Source: Rodentibacter genomosp. 1
GTDB lineage: Bacteria > Pseudomonadota > Gammaproteobacteria > Enterobacterales > Pasteurellaceae
Direction of reading: 5' to 3'
Length of the DNA stretch: 64,000 bases
Assembly (NCBI RefSeq): GCF_001999285.1
Contig: NZ_MLHN01000002.1
Location: forward strand, 62,001 to 126,000
Shown here: one piece after another, positions 14,576-22,870 of the stretch
How the letters are laid out: every line of letters starts with the position of its first letter
How positions within the stretch are numbered: the stretch's first letter is position 1
Translations under genes and position numbers: made by a program
The notes under the pieces: model-generated
What the model saw: only the letters and a program-made list of their open reading frames with translations
Databases searched by the model: none
Told to the model about the DNA's origin: nothing

Positions 14576-15476
14576 TGCTCACTACCTCGAGATTAATGTT
14601 GGTGCAATAAGCAGATTTTGAACTTGGCAGCACTATGTCGGTTGTGGGACTTAATAACTCCACACGTTGCACGCCTTCTAAATGCAAAGCGGCATAAATA
14701 CCGGAAAGGCTAATATCACGCCCAAGTCTTCGTTTTTCTTCCGTGTAGGCAGTGAGTTTTTTAAATGCCTCGGCTTTGATTGGTTCATATTCCGGCCCAC
14801 GGTATAAATGTAATTTGGCTCGGATGCTATAAGCGTGGATCACCGCACTTTGCACAGTCACACGATCACCAATAGGGCGGATATTTTCATCATTGAGTTT
14901 TTTACGCACGGCATTTAATACTTGTTCACTTGCCGTGCCTTGCCCGATTCGGCTTAAAATGGTGACGGTTACTTGTGCCGGTTCTGGGGAAATGACAGAC
15001 ACATCGGCGATTTCGGGGTGTGCGGAAAGGGCGTGAAAGACATAAGCGGAACGAGGACCAGCAACAGAAAGCCCCTCAAAAGCTAGTTGAGTACGCAAAC
15101 GTAGCGAGGTGTCATCTTCTAAAATAGCCGGTATTTTTGGTGTTACGCTGTTGTCTTCTGCTTGAATGATTTGTCGTTGTACATTGAAGTTGGCGGCAAT
15201 GACATCAAGATCCGAACCCGTGGCATACGCCAACATCGTGGCTTGTGCTGCCTGATTAATACGGGAGCGTTCAAGCAACTGTAAATAAACCACTTCTTGC
15301 AGTAATTTAGTAATGGGTTCACTTTCAATACTTAACCGAGCTTGCCAAAATGGGCGTTCTTCTTGCGGAAATAAAGCGATAAATTCAGCTTTGCGTTCTG
15401 CCAACAGGGTTTCAAAATTTAAGTCTTCAAGCACTTTGGGTGCATCAAGTTTGGATAAATCGACAAGTTCGCTCAT
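14562..15476 (-). CDS. J: Baseplate wedge protein J (P2 gpJ-like)
   Basis: A 304-residue protein starting MSELVDLSKLDAPKVLEDLN, with ATGSDLDVIAANFNV and SLRLRTQLAFEGLSVAGPRS, matching P2 gpJ baseplate assembly proteins. Its start overlaps the W stop (ATGA-type), and it ends inside the I start region. Intact length for the family. A short stretch of its 5' end is also present in the decayed copy near 32.13 kb. Confidence 0.92.
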   Translation of the reverse strand: MSELVDLSKLDAPKVLEDLNFETLLAERKAEFIALFPQEERPFWQARLSIESEPITKLLQEVVYLQLLERSRINQAAQATMLAYATGSDLDVIAANFNVQRQIIQAEDNSVTPKIPAILEDDTSLRLRTQLAFEGLSVAGPRSAYVFHALSAHPEIADVSVISPEPAQVTVTILSRIGQGTASEQVLNAVRKKLNDENIRPIGDRVTVQSAVIHAYSIRAKLHLYRGPEYEPIKAEAFKKLTAYTEEKRRLGRDISLSGIYAALHLEGVQRVELLSPTTDIVLPSSKSAYCTNINLEVVSSDDY

Positions 15477-15814
15477 TGTTTGCCACCGAGTAAGAGTTGT
15501 TCATTGCGAATTTCTTGATTATTTTTGCGATAACGCACCACATAACTTGCGGTAATGCCACGTTCTGTCAGTTGTGGTTTAAATTGGGTGATTTGTACCC
15601 TTGGTTCCCAACGGTTGATCGCGGTCACGGCACAAGCGGCAAGCTGCAGTAATAAAACGGTGTTAATCGGTCGGTCAATCAACATTGGAATTAAACTGCC
15701 ATATTCCCGCCGTTGAATACGCGAGCCAATGGGCGTGAGTAAAATATCGGCGATGGATTGTTTGATGTGCGAACTTTCATCAGTTAAGCGTTCGCCTGTG
15801 AATCTATTCATCAT
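15473..15814 (-). CDS. W: Baseplate wedge protein W (P2 gpW-like, gp25 family)
   Basis: A 113-residue gp25-like lysozyme-fold baseplate protein: SIADILLTPIGSRIQRREYG and LIDRPINTVLLLQLAACAVT are highly conserved. It overlaps V and J by one to four bases. A degraded second copy lies at 32.2-32.5 kb, outside the prophage proper. Confidence 0.93.
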   Translation of the reverse strand: MMNRFTGERLTDESSHIKQSIADILLTPIGSRIQRREYGSLIPMLIDRPINTVLLLQLAACAVTAINRWEPRVQITQFKPQLTERGITASYVVRYRKNNQEIRNEQLLLGGKQ

Positions 15815-16407
15815 TAAACTTTTGCGTTTGTGGTTCTTGCTCTTTCGCCTTGGGCGATGTGTACGTGATTTTGTAGGCTGATTGCGCCGCCTTTAATATC
15901 ACCGCTTGCCGTTACGCTGCCTTGTGTACTGATATTGCCTTTTGTGGTGCTTGTACCGCTAGTTGAAAGTGAACCGTTAATATTGACATTGCCTTTGATA
16001 TTCACCGTAGGGCAGAAAATATCTATTTGTTCACTGGCATTGATAAAGGCGGATTTAATGCCGGCAACATTTAAGCGCCCGCTTGCTTGGTTGTATTCAA
16101 TGGTTGCGCCGTCGGCAAATTGAATGACGTGCAAATCGGGTGAATGGCTTGGGCTGTTTTGCGTGTAAAGCCCAACCAGCACACAAGCGGTGGTAAATTC
16201 ACCGCTTGCCGCTAAAATCACACATTGCTCGTTCACAGTCGGCGGCGACCACGTTTTTGTCGTGCCGGCACGGAGCGTAATAAAAGGTAAAAAATCTGTC
16301 AGAATTTGACCGCTCTTTACCCTCACACGGGCTGTCGCATAATCTACTTCGGCAATGGTGCCAAAACGAATCAGGTTATCTAATCGGCGGTTGAATTCGG
16401 CGGACAT
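15814..16407 (-). CDS. V: Baseplate spike protein V (P2 gpV-like)
   Basis: A 197-residue protein: N-terminal OB-fold (RFGTIAEVDYATARVRVKSG, then WSPPTVNEQCVILAASGEF), followed by a repetitive beta region (SLSTSGTSTTKGNISTQGSV) and a C-terminal QNHVHIAQGERA with an HxH pair that in P2 gpV helps bind the iron at the spike tip. It pierces the outer membrane at infection. First gene after the toxin-antitoxin insertion; a promoter must lie between 16408 and 16500. Confidence 0.9.
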   Translation of the reverse strand: MSAEFNRRLDNLIRFGTIAEVDYATARVRVKSGQILTDFLPFITLRAGTTKTWSPPTVNEQCVILAASGEFTTACVLVGLYTQNSPSHSPDLHVIQFADGATIEYNQASGRLNVAGIKSAFINASEQIDIFCPTVNIKGNVNINGSLSTSGTSTTKGNISTQGSVTASGDIKGGAISLQNHVHIAQGERARTTNAKV

Positions 16408-16502
16408 AAAGCCTTTTTTCGGTTGTAATAAATAGCGTTATTGTTGGCGAGATAGGGGATAAATGCGAGGGTGGGGAAGTGTGAATTTTGGGGTAACAAA
16501 AA

Positions 16503-16523
16503 AGCAAGCCTGGTTAGCTTGCT
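16503..16523 (-). terminator. Terminator of the tail-region toxin-antitoxin cassette
   Basis: AGCAAGC and GCTTGCT form a 7-bp stem with a 7-base loop; read leftward it is followed by TTTTTTG. It lies about 20 bases after the antitoxin stop and would stop cassette transcription before gene V. Confidence 0.8.
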
Positions 16524-16544
16524 CAGTATCAGGAATTGTAGCAG

Positions 16545-16847
16545 TTAGGCAAGGATTTCAATGCCTTTATGTTGGACTAATGTTAAAAGTTTTAACGCTG
16601 TGCCGGTAGGTTTTTTTACCCCTCTTTCCCATTCGGAAATCATATTTTTACTCACGTTAAGATAATGAGCAAAGACTGTTTGTGAAACACGCTCTTTTTC
16701 TCGAATAGCTTTGATTTCGTCCGGTGTAAATGTTGGCACAGGCGTTATACATAATTCATCAAATTTTTTCATGGTTTTTTTGTCCATTAATCCGGCTTCG
16801 TGTAAATCTGCCGCATTTTCATGGATCATCGCTAATAATTCACTCAT
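16545..16847 (-). CDS. XRE-family antitoxin (HigA2/NadS-like)
   Basis: A 100-residue protein with a C-terminal helix-turn-helix: RVSQTVFAHYLNVSKNMISE then WERGVKKPTGTALKLL. The N-terminal half probably binds the toxin. It follows the toxin gene with an 8-base overlap, the toxin-first order usual for higBA and for NadS-type pairs. It would neutralise the toxin and repress the shared promoter through the palindrome at 17254-17269. Confidence 0.85.
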   Translation of the reverse strand: MSELLAMIHENAADLHEAGLMDKKTMKKFDELCITPVPTFTPDEIKAIREKERVSQTVFAHYLNVSKNMISEWERGVKKPTGTALKLLTLVQHKGIEILA

Positions 16848-17223
16848 TTTTTACCTCCGGTAACACTTCAATAAGTAACCCGTTTTGGATTTGTAATTCT
16901 ATTTGCTGCGGTGTAAATGTTGCATAAACTTTGGCTAATTCTTTCAGTGCGGTAAGTTCTTGCGGTGAAATATTATCACGCACATTTTTACTAATTCCGG
17001 CAACAAAATAGTTATTTTCATTAATACGATAAAAGATAAAAGAACGGAAACCACCACTGCGCCCTTGACCTTCCCTTGCGAGACGTTGCTTAATAATATT
17101 TCCTCCTAAATCGGCATCAATTAAACCTTGTTCTGCCCGCATGATCGCTTTGGGTAGCTCGTTATCTAAAATATGGTTTTTTTGTGCGAATTTATCAAAG
17201 GCTTTGGTTTTAAAAATTCTCAT
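16840..17223 (-). CDS. RelE/HigB-type toxin
   Basis: A 127-residue protein starting MRIFKTKAFDKFAQKNHILD and containing LAREGQGRSGGFRSFIFYRI, a well-known signature of the RelE-like cytotoxic translational repressor group (HigB2/RelE). Such toxins cut mRNA on the ribosome. It is first in a two-gene cassette with its own promoter and terminator, inserted between tape measure T and spike V. Likely provides prophage maintenance or superinfection defence. Confidence 0.87.
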   Translation of the reverse strand: MRIFKTKAFDKFAQKNHILDNELPKAIMRAEQGLIDADLGGNIIKQRLAREGQGRSGGFRSFIFYRINENNYFVAGISKNVRDNISPQELTALKELAKVYATFTPQQIELQIQNGLLIEVLPEVKNE

Positions 17224-17252
17224 TAGTGGTTCATTCTGTCATCTTTAAGAGT

Positions 17253-17281
17253 ATATTAACAAATTAATAAGCCCAATTCAA
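17253..17281 (-). promoter_or_regulatory. Promoter and operator of the toxin-antitoxin cassette
   Basis: On the minus strand TTGAAT (17276-17281), 17 bases and TAATAT (17253-17258) make a good promoter. The palindrome TATTAA-4-TTAATA (17254-17269) covers the -10 box, as expected for autorepression by the antitoxin. Confidence 0.7.
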
Positions 17282-17285
17282 TAAA

Positions 17286-17303
17286 AAAGGGCTTTCGCCC
17301 TTT
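17286..17303 (-). terminator. Terminator after tape measure T
   Basis: AAAGGGC (17286-17292) pairs with GCCCTTT (17297-17303) across CTTT-like loop bases and is followed, leftward, by TTTTTTAT. It starts within three bases of the T stop codon. Confidence 0.85.
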
Positions 17304-17305
17304 GG

Positions 17306-20014
17306 TTAAACCCGATCACGTAAACTATTTCGTGTGCGTGCTTGTTGTTGGTTTTGGATACGCTGAAATTCTTTTGCGACTTGCTGTGCAATCATTCGTT
17401 CATCCATACCTTTTGCCGCATTGATAGTGATGTTTACATTCATCGGCTGTGCAACTTGAGCCGTAACGGGGCGAACAGAAATGGGCGGTCGGTGATCTAC
17501 TTGCACCGGTGCGGCAGTGGCAACGCTCACACCCAACCCACCTGCAATCAAGGCTTGTTTGCCATAATTGAGGGCGTTTAGGGTGTGAATGCCAAGGCGT
17601 GAGGTCGCCTCTTTTGTCATCACATATTCGCCGCCGTGAAAAATCCCTTTGGGTTCATATTTTCCACCATTGCCGGCATAACCGCCCGACCATTTGTTGA
17701 CATTTGGCACTTGGTTTGTGTTGTTTTCAAGGTTGGCAACATTTTGTTTACTTTGTTCGATTTGCTTTTCTGCTTCTGTGGAAAAACCAAGTTTTTCTTT
17801 AAACCAATCAATTGTGCTTTGAATTGAACCTTTTATTTTTTCAAAGGTTTCCATTACGCCATCTTTGACTTTATTCATCATATTTGCACCAAAATTTTTA
17901 GCAGTATCAACTAAGCTGTTCCATTTCTCATTAAAATAATTGCCAATAGAATCAGTAATAGTCCCAACCTTGGTTTTTAATTCTTCTACTTTTTCGCTAA
18001 TCGTTTGAGTAATATTATTCCAAATTTGCTTAGCTTGTTCACAGAGCCAATTCCAACCATTGCTTAAACTTTCTTTTACAATATCCCAATTTTTTACTAA
18101 TAGTACAATTGCCGCAATAACCGCAACAATCCCTACGACAATCCAAGTCAAAGGATTAGTAAGCAAAGCAGCACTGAAAGATAAAATAGTTGGAATTGCA
18201 GTAATCATTGTTTTTGCTAATGAACCGATAAATAATGCGATTCGTCCAATCGGGAATAATAAAAAGCTAAATGCGGAAGCCAATGCACCGGTGATACCAA
18301 TCACTGCGGTTAGAACAGCGGCAATTTTCATTAATGTGCCGGTAAGTTCCGGATTTGCTTTTACCCAATCTTTGATTTTTTCGGCTATTTCCCCCAATTC
18401 TTCTGATAGTTGTTTTAATTGTGGTGCAATGGTTGTACCGATCTCAGCAAGTAAGTTGGTGAATGTACCGGTTGTAGCTTCCCAAATATTTGTCAGTGTT
18501 TTTAATTGTTCATCAACACGTTTACGCAAAGAGGCTTGTTTTTCCATTTTTTCGGCAAATTCTTCATAACCGTCTTTGCCTTTTTCAATAAGGGTAGAAA
18601 GCACCATGTTTACTTCTGCATCATTGCCGAAGATTTCTTTAATCACGGCTTCCCTTGCTTCAGTGGTTAAAGTCTTTAATTTGTCTAGTTGCTTGAATAA
18701 ATTATCAAATCCTCCAAACTCACCTTTACCATTAGTAAAATTAAGATTGAAATTTTTAGGGAGTAATTTGTCTCCTTTTAAATCTTTAAGTGCTTTTTGT
18801 ATCTTTGCTGTATCCATGCCTTTTTTTAGCACTTTTCGCATTGCATTTCCTTGAGATGAACCATCCATACCGGCTTGGTCAAACATCGCAACAAATGGCG
18901 CAAAGGTTTTTGCACCTTCTAAGCCTTTAACCTTGATTAAATCCATAGCTGAACCAAGATTTTTAAAGGCACCCAACATATTTGTTGGATCCACACCGGC
19001 ATAAAATCCTTTTTGGATTACATCCATTAAGTCCATCATATCTTTTTCGGTGGTGCGTGTAGCATCTTGCATTTTGGCGGCAAACTCTGCCGCTTGTCTT
19101 GGCGGCATTTCAAGTTGAACGGAAAGATAAGCAGCTGCTTCGCCAGTCCCACCTAAAATAGTTTCGACACTCATCCCTTGGCGAACGAGCATTGTCATTA
19201 AATCTTGGAAATCTGCTGTTGTCCCCGGTAATTTATCTCCTAGCTGAGTTGCTAGCTTATTGACTTTCTCAAAGGCTTCCGGCACTTTGCCGTCTTTATC
19301 CATCATGGCTACTTTTAGATTGGTTGCTGCAACTTCGGCTTGTGCAAATGCGCTAACCGGTTGTGCAATTTTATCTTTCATCATAGTGTGGGTTGCCATT
19401 GCTCGACCACCAATATTTGCGTATTGTTCTGCTTTGGTTCGCAGACTATCTACACGTTGTCGATAGGTATTTTGGCGGCGTGTTTTTTCATTTAATTTTT
19501 CTAATTTCGTGCGCTGTTGGTCGATTTCTTTATTAGAGCCTTTTATCTGGGCTTGCAATTCTCTTTGGCGCTGTCCTAGTATGCTTGCGCTAACGCCATT
19601 GCGTTGAAATTGATTACGTGCTTCTTTTAATTTTGCAATATTTTCCGTTTGCTCTTTTTTTAGCTTCTCTAAATTTTTTTTAGCATCATCTAATTTTTTA
19701 GTAAATCCTGCTGTTGGATTAGACATATTTTTCAATGCTGATTTCATACGACGGACTTCAGCATAAGATTTACTTAGTGCTTGTGTATTTTCAGCTAATT
19801 TTGATTTCAATGGATTTAATGTGTCACGATATTTTTTTATTTGTGATTCGTTTTTATTATATTCTCGTGACAGTGTTCTTAACTTTGTCTTATTTTCATT
19901 TAGCACACTTGATAATTGTTGTGTGGCTTTTTGAGCGTTTTTGAATGGAGCACTTAATTTATCCATTGCGGACAATAACACTTGAATTTTTAAATCTTTA
20001 CTCATATTATTCAC
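17306..20014 (-). CDS. T: Tape measure protein T (P2 gpT-like)
   Basis: A 902-residue tail length determinator. Long coiled coils cover about residues 1-190; a phage tail tape measure core follows at about 205-420 (AQAEVAATNLKVAMMDKDG, then PPRQAAEFAAKMQD); hydrophobic segments lie at about 555-640; the C-terminus has YAGNGGKYEPKGIFHGGEYV, common in these proteins. In P2 T lies between E' and U; here it lies between S and V, beside the toxin-antitoxin cassette. The length sets tail length; the chaperones E/E' fold it. Confidence 0.92.
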   Translation of the reverse strand: MNNMSKDLKIQVLLSAMDKLSAPFKNAQKATQQLSSVLNENKTKLRTLSREYNKNESQIKKYRDTLNPLKSKLAENTQALSKSYAEVRRMKSALKNMSNPTAGFTKKLDDAKKNLEKLKKEQTENIAKLKEARNQFQRNGVSASILGQRQRELQAQIKGSNKEIDQQRTKLEKLNEKTRRQNTYRQRVDSLRTKAEQYANIGGRAMATHTMMKDKIAQPVSAFAQAEVAATNLKVAMMDKDGKVPEAFEKVNKLATQLGDKLPGTTADFQDLMTMLVRQGMSVETILGGTGEAAAYLSVQLEMPPRQAAEFAAKMQDATRTTEKDMMDLMDVIQKGFYAGVDPTNMLGAFKNLGSAMDLIKVKGLEGAKTFAPFVAMFDQAGMDGSSQGNAMRKVLKKGMDTAKIQKALKDLKGDKLLPKNFNLNFTNGKGEFGGFDNLFKQLDKLKTLTTEAREAVIKEIFGNDAEVNMVLSTLIEKGKDGYEEFAEKMEKQASLRKRVDEQLKTLTNIWEATTGTFTNLLAEIGTTIAPQLKQLSEELGEIAEKIKDWVKANPELTGTLMKIAAVLTAVIGITGALASAFSFLLFPIGRIALFIGSLAKTMITAIPTILSFSAALLTNPLTWIVVGIVAVIAAIVLLVKNWDIVKESLSNGWNWLCEQAKQIWNNITQTISEKVEELKTKVGTITDSIGNYFNEKWNSLVDTAKNFGANMMNKVKDGVMETFEKIKGSIQSTIDWFKEKLGFSTEAEKQIEQSKQNVANLENNTNQVPNVNKWSGGYAGNGGKYEPKGIFHGGEYVMTKEATSRLGIHTLNALNYGKQALIAGGLGVSVATAAPVQVDHRPPISVRPVTAQVAQPMNVNITINAAKGMDERMIAQQVAKEFQRIQNQQQARTRNSLRDRV

Positions 20015-20039
20015 CTAGAAAGTAAACTGATAGGGGATT

Positions 20040-20252
20040 ATGATGGAACGTTCAATAGATTGGATTTTATTCATCGGGATTTTTATTGTTTTCCCGACTT
20101 TGGTTTATCAAACTTATAGTGCGTTGCCACATATTAGTTGGTTTTCAATCTGTTTTGTGTCATTCATTGGGGCTGGATTAATTAGTGCCATTTTTGTCAC
20201 TCCATTTGTTGCGATTGTTGGTGCTGTTTTGGGATTGTTTTCCCGTAACTAA
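20040..20252 (+). CDS. Small opposite-strand membrane protein, 70 aa
   Basis: A 70-codon ORF (two ATGs at 20040 and 20043; AGGGG just upstream) encoding a short polar start and three hydrophobic segments (IDWILFIGIFIVFPTLVY and following). It is transcribed against the late genes, in the gap between T and S, and its stop overlaps the S stop. This isolated, self-contained position is typical of a moron gene expressed from the prophage. Function unknown; superinfection exclusion is possible. Confidence 0.5.
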   Translation: MMERSIDWILFIGIFIVFPTLVYQTYSALPHISWFSICFVSFIGAGLISAIFVTPFVAIVGAVLGLFSRN

Positions 20253-20719
20253 ACATTGATTTCTGATATTGCTTTAATTACAAATCTTTCGATCATCTCA
20301 ATATCTTCATCATTAAAGCCTAGCAATTCACGCTGGGCATATTTCACCTTGAACTCCTTATTTTCAGATGGGCTACTCTGTAATCCGTATTGGTGAACTG
20401 AAGCGATAACTGCATCACCCCCATAAAAACCTAACGAAATTTCATCTTGTCCGTAACGTAATTTCATGTGAGCCGGCATAGCGAGTTTTCTAAACATTAA
20501 TTGACGTTTGATTCGTCCTTTTTTCTTGCCAAAGTGTTTTCTGGGTTTACGGGGTTCATAAGTAGAACCATCGGGATTTTGTTGGGCTTTGATTCTTCTT
20601 CGCTGATTTCTTGCCAGTTCTCTGCCAATTTGTTGATAAAGCAAGCGTCTTCGTGGCTTGCTGATATTTTTTAACAGTTCCGCAAAAGCGACTTTGACTT
20701 GTTGGATACCATCAGTCAT
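20249..20719 (-). CDS. S: Tail completion protein S (P2 gpS-like)
   Basis: A 156-residue, very basic protein. KNISKPRRRLLYQQIGRELA and RRRIKAQQNPDGSTYEPRKP are hallmarks of P2 gpS/virion morphogenesis proteins. It completes the tail together with R. It ends 6 bases from R upstream and overlaps a convergent small gene at its 3' end by four bases. Confidence 0.9.
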   Translation of the reverse strand: MTDGIQQVKVAFAELLKNISKPRRRLLYQQIGRELARNQRRRIKAQQNPDGSTYEPRKPRKHFGKKKGRIKRQLMFRKLAMPAHMKLRYGQDEISLGFYGGDAVIASVHQYGLQSSPSENKEFKVKYAQRELLGFNDEDIEMIERFVIKAISEINV

Positions 20720-20725
20720 TTTTCC

Positions 20726-21193
20726 CTATGCCTCACCCTCAAAAATCAAATTATCCCAATCCTGCAAATACACTTTCACAATGCGAGGATCATCAAGCAC
20801 CGGTTCTTTGGCATAATTCAGTTGCACGCTGTCGCCGTCTTTTTTTGAGATCACACGCTCGGTGAGTTTGATTTCAAAACTGATGTCTGCGGTGTCGTTA
20901 TTGTTGTAATCCACTTGAAACTTAAAGGCATTTTCACGCAGTTGGGGATTTTCAAAGATTTCCGGTTGATTGGTGCGTAGATAGGCAATCATCGGTACAA
21001 CCAATGAAGCAATGTCACCGGCATAATCGGTCACAATGATGTTCAGTGTATAGCGATATTCAAAACTGAATGAGTGGCTACCGGTAGCGATAATTTGCCC
21101 GCCGTCCGTGTAAAGCTGTAAGCGGTCGGGATTATCAACAAAGTCGGGCAAACTTTGCTCAAGGATTTTGCGCAGTTGGTTGGGCTTTTTCAT
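20726..21193 (-). CDS. R: Tail completion protein R (P2 gpR-like)
   Basis: A 155-residue protein starting MKKPNQLRKILEQSLPDFVD with FSFEYRYTLNIIVTDYAGDI, matching the P2 gpR family. R is needed for tail completion and head joining. It is followed by S, the same order as P2. A zinc-finger gene lies upstream. Confidence 0.9.
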   Translation of the reverse strand: MKKPNQLRKILEQSLPDFVDNPDRLQLYTDGGQIIATGSHSFSFEYRYTLNIIVTDYAGDIASLVVPMIAYLRTNQPEIFENPQLRENAFKFQVDYNNNDTADISFEIKLTERVISKKDGDSVQLNYAKEPVLDDPRIVKVYLQDWDNLIFEGEA

Positions 21194-21207
21194 TTTCTAA
21201 CATTCCC

Positions 21208-21420
21208 TTATCTATAATTCCGTTGCCGTTTTTCTTCCTGTTCTTGGCATATCACACAACGGGTGACACCCTGAATGGTTTGGCGGCGTTTTTCGGGAAT
21301 GGGGGCATCGCAATCTTCACAGTAAAGTCGGCTGACTGCCTTAAACGTGCGGTGTTTTTTCAGGGCGATTTCACGTGCCATTTCTTCAAGTTGTTGTGCA
21401 CGGTCAAATTGATCAGTCAT
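21208..21420 (-). CDS. TraR/DksA-type C4 zinc-finger protein
   Basis: The start at 21418-21420 (MTDQFDRAQQLEEMAREIAL) is preferred over an upstream one because it follows the Rz1-like gene with a small overlap. The 70-residue protein carries YCEDCDAPIPEKRRQTIQGV and then CVIC, the CxxC-x17-CxxC finger of short TraR/DksA proteins found in many P2-like phages. Those bind the secondary channel of RNA polymerase. It lies between the lysis genes and R and may tune host or late transcription. Confidence 0.85.
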   Translation of the reverse strand: MTDQFDRAQQLEEMAREIALKKHRTFKAVSRLYCEDCDAPIPEKRRQTIQGVTRCVICQEQEEKRQRNYR

Positions 21421-21682
21421 TGGCTTTTTCCTTTTGATTAAAATCATCAATACATTTTTTCAGGCTGTGATTTTCAACCACGCATAAATTTAAATGGTGC
21501 TGTGCCTGTTGGTAGGCTTCCGCCAGTTCGCCGTTGGTGCGAATTTGTGGCGAAAATTGACCGCACTCTGCCGTTTGTGGGCAGAGTATCGGCTGTTTAA
21601 TGATTTGCGGGGCGGTTGAGCACGCCACGCACACTGTCAGGAATAGGGCTGTCAGCCCAAGTTTGATGTTGTTTAAGTGCAT
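21413..21682 (-). CDS. Rz1-like outer-membrane spanin lipoprotein
   Basis: An 89-residue protein with a lipoprotein signal (MHLNNIKLGLTALFLTVCVA then Cys21). Its first 28 codons lie in another frame inside the 3' end of the Rz-like gene, the nested Rz/Rz1 arrangement. The mature part is proline- and cysteine-containing (CPQTAECGQF). With Rz it spans the periplasm and fuses the membranes in the last step of lysis. Confidence 0.8.
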   Translation of the reverse strand: MHLNNIKLGLTALFLTVCVACSTAPQIIKQPILCPQTAECGQFSPQIRTNGELAEAYQQAQHHLNLCVVENHSLKKCIDDFNQKEKAND

Positions 21683-21947
21683 TTTTTAGATCCTGTGTTT
21701 GTTGGGTTTGTTGATGTTTTAGGGCATTAACGGCTTGGGTCAGTTGCTTTTGCTGTTCGGCAAACTGTTGCACGTGTTCATTTAATGCCATGTAAGAGGC
21801 TTGCCATTTGGCTTTGAGCTGTTCTTCTTTCACCATTTCAGCGTGCCAGTGATTGGCTTGCCAACCTTGAAACAAGATGAGCAGTAAGAGCAGCAACGGG
21901 CCAACTAATAACACCCATTTTTCTTTTGAACTTAAGAAGTTAAACAT
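21597..21947 (-). CDS. Rz-like inner-membrane spanin (LysB position)
   Basis: A 116-residue protein with an N-terminal membrane anchor (WVLLVGPLLLLLLILFQGW, about residues 11-29) followed by a long glutamine-rich coiled coil in the periplasm. Overlaps the endolysin gene by 16 bases and encloses the start of the Rz1-like gene. The topology is that of an i-spanin. Confidence 0.82.
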   Translation of the reverse strand: MFNFLSSKEKWVLLVGPLLLLLLILFQGWQANHWHAEMVKEEQLKAKWQASYMALNEHVQQFAEQQKQLTQAVNALKHQQTQQTQDLKNALKQHQTWADSPIPDSVRGVLNRPANH

Positions 21948-22450
21948 AGGGCTTTCTCCTGTTGTCGGCGTTCAATTAAACCTTTTAGCGGTTTTCCATT
22001 TGCATAAATCCAACGTTCAAACTGACCGCACATAGCTTTGCTGTAACCTTTTCTTGCCATTTTAAAAAGCGTGCTGTTTTTGAGTTTGCCACATCCAACA
22101 TTGAAGGTGATCGAGGTTAAGGCATCAAATGCCCCTTGGGGCATGGCTTGCCCGTTGGCATAAGTGTTGACGCATTTTTCCGCTTGTTGTACGCCTTTGG
22201 CAAAAGCATTGGCGATTTCTTTGTCAGTGTAAATTTTGTTGGGAATAATTTTTTCTACGGCTTCCGTTGTGCCAATGCCAAAGGTTAGGACATCAGCAGG
22301 GCAGTGATAGGGCTTTCGTTGGCAGCCTTCGGCATTGCCAATGAGCAATAATCCTTTTTCCGAGGTGCGGATCTCATTGCCGTGTAAAGCCACGGTTAAA
22401 CCAACAATGGCGGCGATACCACACGCCCATTTAGCGCTTTTTCTTATCAT
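21932..22450 (-). CDS. Phage lysozyme (GH24) with SAR-type signal anchor
   Basis: A 172-residue endolysin. The N-terminus (WACGIAAIVGLTVALHG) is a weak hydrophobic helix rich in Gly/Ala, the type that anchors and later releases the enzyme. NAEGCQRKPYHCPADVLTFG holds the catalytic glutamate; nine residues on is a cysteine in the place of the T4-lysozyme aspartate and fifteen on the threonine, an arrangement seen in phage lysozymes. It cuts peptidoglycan glycan strands at lysis. Lies between holin and spanin genes. Confidence 0.88.
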   Translation of the reverse strand: MIRKSAKWACGIAAIVGLTVALHGNEIRTSEKGLLLIGNAEGCQRKPYHCPADVLTFGIGTTEAVEKIIPNKIYTDKEIANAFAKGVQQAEKCVNTYANGQAMPQGAFDALTSITFNVGCGKLKNSTLFKMARKGYSKAMCGQFERWIYANGKPLKGLIERRQQEKALCLTS

Positions 22451-22658
22451 GGAGTTTTCCTTCTACTTCTAATTTTCTTAATTCAAAATCTTTTTTCTTG
22501 TAATACCAATTCACCACCCATGTAGCGATGGTGACGATAATCCCGACGATAACGCCGACATCGGCAAGCGTAACATTGCTGAACATATTGCTGATAAATC
22601 CCATAAATGCGGTAAATCCGCTTGATACATAAGGTGCGTGGCTTTGAATATCTTTCAT
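22431..22658 (-). CDS. Class II holin
   Basis: The start at 22656-22658 (MKDIQSHAPYVSSGFTAFMG) has GGAG six bases upstream. The 75-residue product has two hydrophobic segments (about 14-30 and 34-55) and a highly charged C-terminus (LEVEGKLHDKKKR), typical of class II holins of the P21/HP1 type. It would release or activate the SAR endolysin encoded directly after it (20-base overlap). Confidence 0.8.
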   Translation of the reverse strand: MKDIQSHAPYVSSGFTAFMGFISNMFSNVTLADVGVIVGIIVTIATWVVNWYYKKKDFELRKLEVEGKLHDKKKR

Positions 22659-22660
22659 TT

Positions 22661-22870
22661 TTAGCTCCAAAGTTGCAGCGTATCTTGTGCCACGCTGATT
22701 TTTTCGGCGTCAGGATCGGGCAAATTCACTTCTGTGCCGATAGGGATTATTGGCAAGTGCATTAAATGCGGATTCAGTTCGCATGCGATTTCTAAATAGC
22801 CTTGGCTTTTGCCTAAGTGCCGATAAACAATGGCATCGAGATTGTCATTTTGTTGTGCGAGAACTTTCAT
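22661..22870 (-). CDS. X: Tail protein X (P2 gpX-like)
   Basis: A 69-residue protein: NDNLDAIVYRHLGKSQGYLE and LPIIPIGTEVNLPD match P2 gpX, a LysM-like hub protein at the base of the tail. Overlaps the L stop by one base. Standard length. Confidence 0.9.
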   Translation of the reverse strand: MKVLAQQNDNLDAIVYRHLGKSQGYLEIACELNPHLMHLPIIPIGTEVNLPDPDAEKISVAQDTLQLWS

